Below, in pieces: positions 58,150-64,000 of a DNA stretch of 64,000 nt. The stretch is from assembly GCF_947242115.1 (NCBI RefSeq), contig NC_074723.1, positions 14,991,001-15,055,000 of the forward strand, in the 5' to 3' direction. Source of the DNA: Biomphalaria glabrata (taxonomy: Eukaryota; Mollusca; Gastropoda; Planorbidae). The translations under genes were made by a program, and so were the position numbers. Positions within the stretch are counted from its first letter, which is position 1. Each line of letters starts with the position of its first letter. The notes beneath the pieces were generated by a model, which was not told the origin of the DNA, did not search any database, and saw nothing but the letters and a program-made list of their open reading frames with translations.

Positions 58150-58440
58150 TATTTTTTTTTTAAATATCAGCTCTTTCTGTCTGTATGGTAAAAAGTTTGT
58201 GCACGTTATTTCTCCCACACCCAATCTCGGATTATGCTGAAATTTTGCACAATTATTTCTTTTACTTGAAAACATAAGAATAAAAAATAACAAATTGGTA
58301 TCAATTTTTGTCATTAATTAATTTTTTTTTCTATTACAGATTTAGGTCCATCACATATAAAATATAAAACGGATCTAAACTAATTGATACGATTACGCTT
58401 AATATAAGCTTTGTTTTTTTTAAATATATTTTTAAAATGT
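58150..58440 (-). mobile_element. LINE 3' end fragment
   Basis: Same start in flanking DNA as the LINE at 37640 (after GAGTAACGGACCT). Contains TTTCTCCCACACCCAATCTC and TTTTGCACAATTATTTCTTT. Part of the middle is missing. Confidence 0.6.
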
Positions 58441-59038
58441 TTTTCATGTTTTAATAAAATGACTTAGGACGCTAATCTAGAAGTCGCCGGTGTTGAAACT
58501 TCGTATTGTTTTTTTTTTTTTAAAAGGTTCTTGTAGTTACACAATAATTGAATGCAATATCAATTATTACATACTGAAAGTAAAGAACTCGTGTTTAATA
58601 TTATAATTTAATGACAATTCCTTTCTACTCATACTAGCCAAAAGAGAGTCGAGTCCACCCACCAACTCATTCACTGTGGTAGCGAGTTATTAAGAGGGAA
58701 GAAATACAGTGAAAGAAAAATTTTGTTCATACTTTTACAAGATACTTCATCTCATTTAGGCCTTCAGTCCAGTCCCTCAACGTGTAAACAGTAGATGTAT
58801 AACTATGCAGCGATCTTGTAATGGCAAACACTAGTCACAAATCTTCTACTCCTTCTGAAAACAAAGTCTATTGTTTTCATTACTCTCAATAATGCAGAGC
58901 AGGGTTATGGTGAAGACATATTTTTTTGGGGAGACAAAAAAAAACAACAACCGTCCCCCCCCCCCCCCCCAAAATAAAAAACAGACTGACTAGCCCTAGT
59001 AAGCCTCAATTCAGCTAGAGGGCAGTCCTGTTATCAGT

Positions 59039-59200
59039 GCAGGGTTTACCTATAGGCAACATAAGCTATAACTTAAGGGAAGGCCCCGCAAATATTGTTT
59101 TGAACAAAATGCAAAAGAATAAACTGCCTTATTTTGATTACAAGGCGCCCCATATCTCAAATAGTTTATGGACCTTATCAAGTCTAAGACCGGTTCTGCC
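59039..59200. mobile_element. hAT-like MITE, uncertain
   Basis: Starts CAGGGTTTACCTATAGGC and ends, inverted, CAGAACCGGTCTTAGACT; internal AGGCCCCGCAAATATTG and GGCGCCCCATAT resemble the element at 34595. The 8-bp flanks do not match, so boundaries are tentative. It sits within LINE remains. Confidence 0.4.
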
Positions 59201-59204
59201 TCTC

Positions 59205-59760
59205 ATGGATGCAATTAGTATTTTCCAATTGGTTCAGACAAGGGATAGGATTAGAGTGCATTTAGATAGCTAAAAGCTTAACAAAAAAAATTGGAAAAAA
59301 TATTTCTAATCGCACAGACTTATTATGTGTAAGTCTGTACGTAATATAAATACATGACTGATCCAAAATAATTGATAAAATTACACTTAATATAGGCTTT
59401 TTTCTTAAAAGTATTTTCTAAAAATGTTTTTCTTGCTATTCTTCTGTTCCGAAGTGTCTTTAAATTATTTGATTTTAATAATAGTGTTAAACTCATCAAA
59501 TGTGAATATTCATTCGTTGTAAATCTCACAGTTCTCTTTTGCATCTGTTCTAGTTTTTTATGTTTTCTTATGTTAAGGGTCCCAATAAGAGGACGCATAA
59601 TCTAATATTGACCAAACCAAGTTTGAATTGCATGTTAGCTTTATCTTCTTGTTGGATTTGTATGAATTTCTTTTAATAAACCCTAATGTTTTGTTTGATT
59701 TCTACAATATTGGAATTCCATGATGGCTTTTTATTTATTAAAACACCTAAAGACTTTGAG
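59205..59760 (-). mobile_element. LINE C-terminal and 3' fragment
   Basis: The - strand encodes KLEQMQKRTVRFTTNEYSHL and LLKSNNLKTLRNRRIARK, aligned with the + strand copy at 36055-36360 (QNRALRFITNKYSHL). It is followed by the common 3' untranslated sequence. Open for about 90 codons but far from complete. Confidence 0.7.
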
Positions 59761-59839
59761 TTAAAATTAAAATAAATAAAACAAACAATAGAATTAAGAA
59801 TACTGTTTGAAACTAAAGCTTATCTATGGGGAAAAACTG

Positions 59840-59990
59840 CTAATTATTAACACGTAGGTGTAACAAAATAAATTTGTAAGTACTAAAGGATTAATTAACT
59901 TGTTCTTGTGTTACTATAGAGTATGAATAATTCTGCAAAATTTCAACTTGATCCGAGAATGGGAAGTGAGAGAAATAGCATATTTAAACG
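59840..59990 (+). mobile_element. LINE 3' end fragment
   Basis: Contains GAATAATTCTGCAAAATTTC and AACTTGATCCGAGAATGGGA, the common terminus, just before the (TA)n tract upstream of CYP C. Confidence 0.6.
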
Positions 59991-60007
59991 TAATAAGGGG
60001 TCTAAAT

Positions 60008-60009
<2 letters not shown>

Positions 60010-60043
<34 letters not shown>
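60010..60043. repeat. (TA)n microsatellite next to the CYP C acceptor
   Basis: A TA tract about 70 bp before the CYP C splice acceptor. The homologous tract in the CYP B unit (39059-39141) lies about 1.7 kb from its gene. Confidence 0.9.
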
Positions 60044-60045
<2 letters not shown>

Positions 60046-60118
60046 ACATCTCTCAATAAGTAGCATTTATCCCCCTTATTTAGATAAATAAAAACCTTTA
60101 TTTATTTTCAGATTAACA

Positions 60119-61612
60119 ATGTTTGAAACAGTTCTTTCATATTTTGAGACTTCTGCCATTCTCGCTGCTGTTCTGTTACTTTTGGTGACTTTCTACATCA
60201 GGTCACGTCAACCTAAAAATTTACCACCATCACCTGGAGCAGCTCTTCCTCTTATTGGACACTTGCATCTGCTGGGGAAAAATCCTCGGAGAAGGTTTAA
60301 GCAATGGGCACAGGAATATGGAGATGTCTTTACACTTCAAATGGGTCCAGAGAGAACTATTTTTGTGAACACACTGGAAGCTATGAAAGAAGCTTTCATC
60401 AAGAAAGCCGACTTTTTCTCAGACAGATCTCAGAATAGTATTGTTTCACACCATGCCTCTGATGTTTTCCATGGCATCGTTTCAAGTTCTGGGTCCAACT
60501 GGAAAGCCCAGAGAACCACGTCCCTAGCCATTCTCAGAAACTTTGGTATGGGCAAAAATATGTTGGCTGAAAAAATCTTAGAAGAAGTTTCTTTCTACAC
60601 CAAAGAGCTGACCAATAGCAAAGGAAAACCATGTGATATTCATTATCTAACTAATATGAGTGTCTCTAATGTAATAAGCTCCATCATATTTGGGAAACGT
60701 TTTGAGTTCAATGATCCAAAATTTATAAAGCAAATTGAAATGTTCAATGACCTGGTGAAGTTAAGCACGGGAGTTTTAGTCTTTTTCCCTAGTTTATATT
60801 ATCTACCTTTCGATTTGTTCAAAGGCAAAAAGCTGGTACAGTTATATTTTGCAATGCGCAATTTTACAGATGAGATGATTAGTGAAGTAAAAAATCGAAA
60901 TGATTCTGGAAATCTAGACAATTACATAGTCGCTTATATTGAGGAAATGGAGAAAGAAAAACAATCTGGACAGCTTTATTTGGACGAATTAAATTTGGCT
61001 CGCAACATTGACAATTTATTTGTAGCTGGTTCAGAAACTACAAGCACAACAATAATGTGGTGCCTGTTATACATGTTGCACTATCCTGAAGTTCAACAGA
61101 AAATTTATAAAGAAATAGTTGAACAGATTGGAACAGAACGTCCACCGAACATAACAGACAAAAGCAACTTGAAATACTTGACAGCTGTGATCATGGAAGT
61201 TCAAAGAAAGGCCAGCATTCTGCCTTTAAGTGTTCCCCATCTTTGTAACAAAGACACAACACTTGCTGGTTACAACATTCCAAAAGGCACCATCGTAATG
61301 CCCAATCTAGACGCCATTCATTCAAGTAAAGAAATCTGGGGAGATCCTGAAAATTTTCGCCCTGAAAGATTTCTGGATGCTAAAGGAAACATAATCAAGA
61401 GGGAAGAACTCATGCCTTTCTCTATTGGCAGACGTATTTGTCTGGGAGAATCATTGGCTAAAATGGAGTTGTTCTTATATCTGTCCACTTTATTTCAGAA
61501 GTTTGAATTTCTTCCAGCATCTCCGGATAAGGTTCCACCACTACAGGATACTTGGGGCTTAGTTGCCGCCCCTGAACATTTTGAAATCAGATGTGTTGAA
61601 AGAGACAATTAA
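60119..61612 (+). CDS. Cytochrome P450, CYP2-clan type (CYP C)
   Basis: The nearest paralogue of CYP B; same 497-residue length and same expected role as an ER monooxygenase. Anchor (about 8-28), QPKNLPPSPG hinge, WKAQR, I-helix AGSETT (A303 onward, Ser where A and B have Thr, with the catalytic acid-Thr pair intact), ExxR E360-VQR-363, FRPERF, FSIGRRICLG with Cys441. The ATG is 7 nt after a TTATTTTCAG acceptor. Substitutions against B cluster in the first 15 residues and in the predicted B-C and F-G substrate-contact regions. Polyadenylation signal at 61792. Confidence 0.96.
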   Translation: MFETVLSYFETSAILAAVLLLLVTFYIRSRQPKNLPPSPGAALPLIGHLHLLGKNPRRRFKQWAQEYGDVFTLQMGPERTIFVNTLEAMKEAFIKKADFFSDRSQNSIVSHHASDVFHGIVSSSGSNWKAQRTTSLAILRNFGMGKNMLAEKILEEVSFYTKELTNSKGKPCDIHYLTNMSVSNVISSIIFGKRFEFNDPKFIKQIEMFNDLVKLSTGVLVFFPSLYYLPFDLFKGKKLVQLYFAMRNFTDEMISEVKNRNDSGNLDNYIVAYIEEMEKEKQSGQLYLDELNLARNIDNLFVAGSETTSTTIMWCLLYMLHYPEVQQKIYKEIVEQIGTERPPNITDKSNLKYLTAVIMEVQRKASILPLSVPHLCNKDTTLAGYNIPKGTIVMPNLDAIHSSKEIWGDPENFRPERFLDAKGNIIKREELMPFSIGRRICLGESLAKMELFLYLSTLFQKFEFLPASPDKVPPLQDTWGLVAAPEHFEIRCVERDN

Positions 61613-61791
61613 ACTACAAATATTATTAAAACTTTGAAATCTTCAATAGATAAGAAATAGATTTCATCGAAGCTAATTTCTGGTGAACCTGCCAACGTTT
61701 TCAACTTGAAAATGGGCAGCAGACGTAAAATATTTTGACCTTTAGTAATAGAAAAATATTTGTATACTTTTTATTCCACAAACTTACCAAC

Positions 61792-61797
61792 AATAAA
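61792..61797 (+). terminator. Polyadenylation signal candidate of CYP C
   Basis: AATAAA 180 bp after the stop, in the position equivalent to the CYP B signal. Confidence 0.5.
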
Positions 61798-62130
61798 ATA
61801 GATAATTTTAAAGTATAGTTGTTCAAGTCTTTTGTTAATCTCAAATGTGTATATATGGCACGTGATAAAACATTCCAAGGTCGTCAATGACAACAGAAAA
61901 GTTGCAGTCCACATATTTTTTTTTTAGAAAAAAATGAAAACCTATTTTTACAAAAAAAAACTTGCCTATAGAATCCGAAATAAAATGAAACAAATCCACA
62001 AATTACAAGAATTCTGAGCTAAATAAAAAAAATGGGGCATAAATGTAAATGCGGGGGTCTGTTGTTTATTTATCTTCATTTCCACACTATCAATTAGTTT
62101 GATTGATTCATTCATTCTATCTTTGTACTT

Positions 62131-62399
62131 TAAGTAAAAAAATGTAATTCCATTCAGACCTTGAGATCTATAGGGCAGATGATGTAAAGCTCATCTATTT
62201 CTATGATGACACAGTTTACGACGGTGTCATGTGGACAGCACAACGACCAACCCAACTAATGTCAGGTACCCATTACAGTTGGATTGACCTGGAGAGTCCT
62301 AAAATCACAAAGTTCAAAATCCCAGTGTTCGCCGATAATCGAACTCGGGACCCCTCGGTTCTGAAGCCAAGCGCTTTACCACTTAGCCACCACTGCCCA
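62131..62399 (-). mobile_element. tRNA-derived SINE with 9-bp target duplication
   Basis: Flanked by TTTGTACTT at 62122-62130 and 62400-62408. Head on the - strand: GGTGGCTAAGTGGTAAAGCG (A-box region) and CCCGAGTTCGATTATCGG (B box). The body has GGTACCTGACATTAG and ATCATCTGCCCTATAGATC. It sits where the similarity to the CYP B unit ends, so it breaks or masks the duplication boundary. Confidence 0.88.
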
Positions 62400-62699
62400 T
62401 TTGTACTTCAACTATTATGCGTTATTAAGTTACATGATTCAAAATTGTGGTATTAAAATAATCGATTTTCTAATGATGATCTGAGCTTAATGAATGTTGA
62501 TTCTTGACTTCTCGGCTACGCTTAACTATTGTGTCTTCAAAATTACGTCTAGAAATTTGCGGTCTACTTATTTTGTCCTCAAAAAAATATTATTTTTGCT
62601 AAGATTTCAGTCACATCTTGGGCCCCCCCCCCCTGTATGTATTCTGCATTAATTACAAGCGTGCTGAATGTCCTGGCACCATGTTCTTCTCAGGACTTC

Positions 62700-64000
62700 C
62701 TCGTTGAGGACTTTATATTAAGCAAATGTACCCTCCAGTGACTCTTGTTCTATGATCTTGTCGATTGTCCGTTGAAAACAGGCTACCCCGTTAGTAACTC
62801 CAAAGGGTATCCAACATAATTGGTATAACATTTCTCCAGCTTCAAAGGCAGTATAAGGGCGATGAGTCTTCCCTAAAGGGATCTGATGGTATGCGTTGCG
62901 AAGTTCAAGGGTGCTAAGTATTTAGTATTTAGCTATTTGAGAGACCATATCATGAATTCGGGGTAAGGGATAAGCATCCCGAAGTGTGAACCGATAAACA
63001 GTTTGGCTGTAGTCCACAACCAGTCTTCGTTTGTGTCGTTCGATAGGTGTTATTGAGACTTGAGCCCGCCATGGAGATGACGAGGGCTCAATGATGCCAT
63101 CTTTCAAGAGTCTGTCCACCTTTGAATTGATGAATAGAGTGTCATTTGCAGAATAACGTCTGGATTTTGGAGCGATAGGTCGACACTCTTTAATCATATT
63201 TTGGAAAAGGTGAGCGGGTTCGACATTAGCAGCTTTCATTCCATTTAAGACCATTGTTGGTTTTGGCCCCTGAAAGGTGATCTGAACACTCTCATGTTGT
63301 TCAAGGAAGTCATGGCCTAAAATAACATCCTCACAGAGGTTGTCAAGTATGTGTAGTTTGAAGTCTTTATAAGTGAAGCCTTTACTCTTAATGTTAGCAT
63401 TAACATGGCCGCGAGTATAACCAGTTAGGTTCGTGTTGGCCATAGATATAAGTTTTGATGAGTGAAAAGTTCTAAATCTATACCTTTTGACAGCCGATGC
63501 AGAAATGTAACTGTCCGAACTACCTGTATCGATGAGGGAATCAAGTGTAATATTGTTAACTTGTATTTTCATTACAGCACAAGATAGAGAAATCGAAAGG
63601 CGGCTTTTAATTTATACGCTGCTGAATCAGAGTTAGGTCTGTAAACTGTAGAAAGTTTTGATTTGCATACCTTTTTCTAGTGTCCCTTTTTACCGCATTT
63701 ATTACAGATGGCATCTTTAGCGGGGCATTTGCTACGACAGGGAATAGAACCTTCACAAAAGTAGCACTTGACTTGAGCTGCAGCTATGGTAAGGGGTGCC
63801 GAATCAATCTTGTCCTCTACAGCAGAGCAAAGCGGCAATTCCGATGTAGTGGATTGTTGTGCTTGTGGTGTTTGAAAAATAGTGGCTTGTTGCGAGTTGT
63901 ATGTCACAGAATGTTTCTGTGCCATCTCCAGAGATATAGCTACCTCCAATGACTTTGCGAAGTCCAGAGATGAGTACTCTAAAAGTCTCTGCCTAATCTC
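62700..64000 (-). mobile_element. Ty3/gypsy-type LTR retrotransposon, partial
   Basis: A fossil on the - strand that continues past the right edge. In order from the edge: gag nucleocapsid zinc knuckle (about 63780-63680, CxxC-type cysteines), aspartic protease (about 63540-63300, core LIDTGSSDSYIS), and the start of the reverse transcriptase (about 63130-62720, with KDGIIEPSSSPWRAQV and DAYPLPRI). RNase H, integrase and the 3' LTR are absent, so the element is truncated, and it shows few other breaks. It looks moderately young by how well the protease and RT blocks are kept. Confidence 0.85.

Larger units (their letters stand above)
56765..62121 (+). repeat. Segmental duplication, unit with CYP C
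   Basis: Partner of 35490-42811. It is shorter because it lacks the LINE/SINE insert and the solo LTR, but it has its own hAT MITE (57082-57261) at a site that is empty in the other unit (about 35815-35825). Confidence 0.8.

Noticed and set aside
29690-61612. P450 genes as processed retrocopies because the coding region has no intron
   Set aside because: All three have a splice acceptor just before the ATG and complete, well-kept frames without poly-A tails. A single coding exon with a 5' UTR intron explains them better.
1-64000. CRISPR array, operon or bacterial system
   Set aside because: No regularly spaced repeats with unique spacers and no tightly packed gene sets. Introns, SINEs and LINEs mark this as an animal genome.

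Overview
The window is nuclear DNA of an animal. Genes are split by GT-AG introns, the sequence is AT-rich, and the space between genes is full of LINE, SINE, hAT, piggyBac-like and LTR remains. The CYP2-clan P450s, the class II-like glucose transporter and the tRNA-headed SINEs would fit a gastropod mollusc, probably a freshwater pulmonate. That placement is inference from gene and repeat style; no marker gene settles it.

Layout. Positions 2.2-20.5 kb hold one well-supported host gene on the + strand: a 13-exon facilitative hexose transporter (SLC2A/GLUT family, 562 residues predicted) with a 5.6 kb first intron and a probable 3' UTR of about 4.6 kb. Positions 20.6-29.6 kb are a graveyard of transposons: piggyBac-like MITEs, rearranged LINE reverse-transcriptase pieces, and a hAT transposon inserted with a perfect 8-bp target duplication into an older hAT relic. 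Positions 29.7-62 kb carry three same-strand cytochrome P450 genes (CYP A 29690-31192, CYP B 40846-42339, CYP C 60119-61612). Each has an uninterrupted coding exon preceded by a splice acceptor exactly 7 nt before the ATG, so a non-coding first exon is expected. B and C lie in two copies of a duplicated segment (about 35.5-42.8 kb and 56.8-62.1 kb) that have since gained different insertions. Between them, at 43.5-48.0 kb, is a possible multi-exon gene of unknown function with repeats in its introns. The right edge is a broken Ty3/gypsy-type LTR retrotransposon on the - strand that runs off the window.

How the parts relate. The transporter would move hexose across the plasma membrane. The P450s are microsomal monooxygenases of the xenobiotic/lipid type, and a local cluster is typical of detoxification families that expand by tandem duplication. 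The strongest evolutionary signals are these: a near-identical tract shared by all three P450s over the I-helix to K-helix region; B and C coding sequences far more alike than their flanks, which suggests gene conversion; insertions that date the duplication through empty sites; and a SINE that landed exactly on a predicted splice donor. I found no CRISPR array, operon, rRNA or intact tRNA gene, and no clearly new defence or mobile system.
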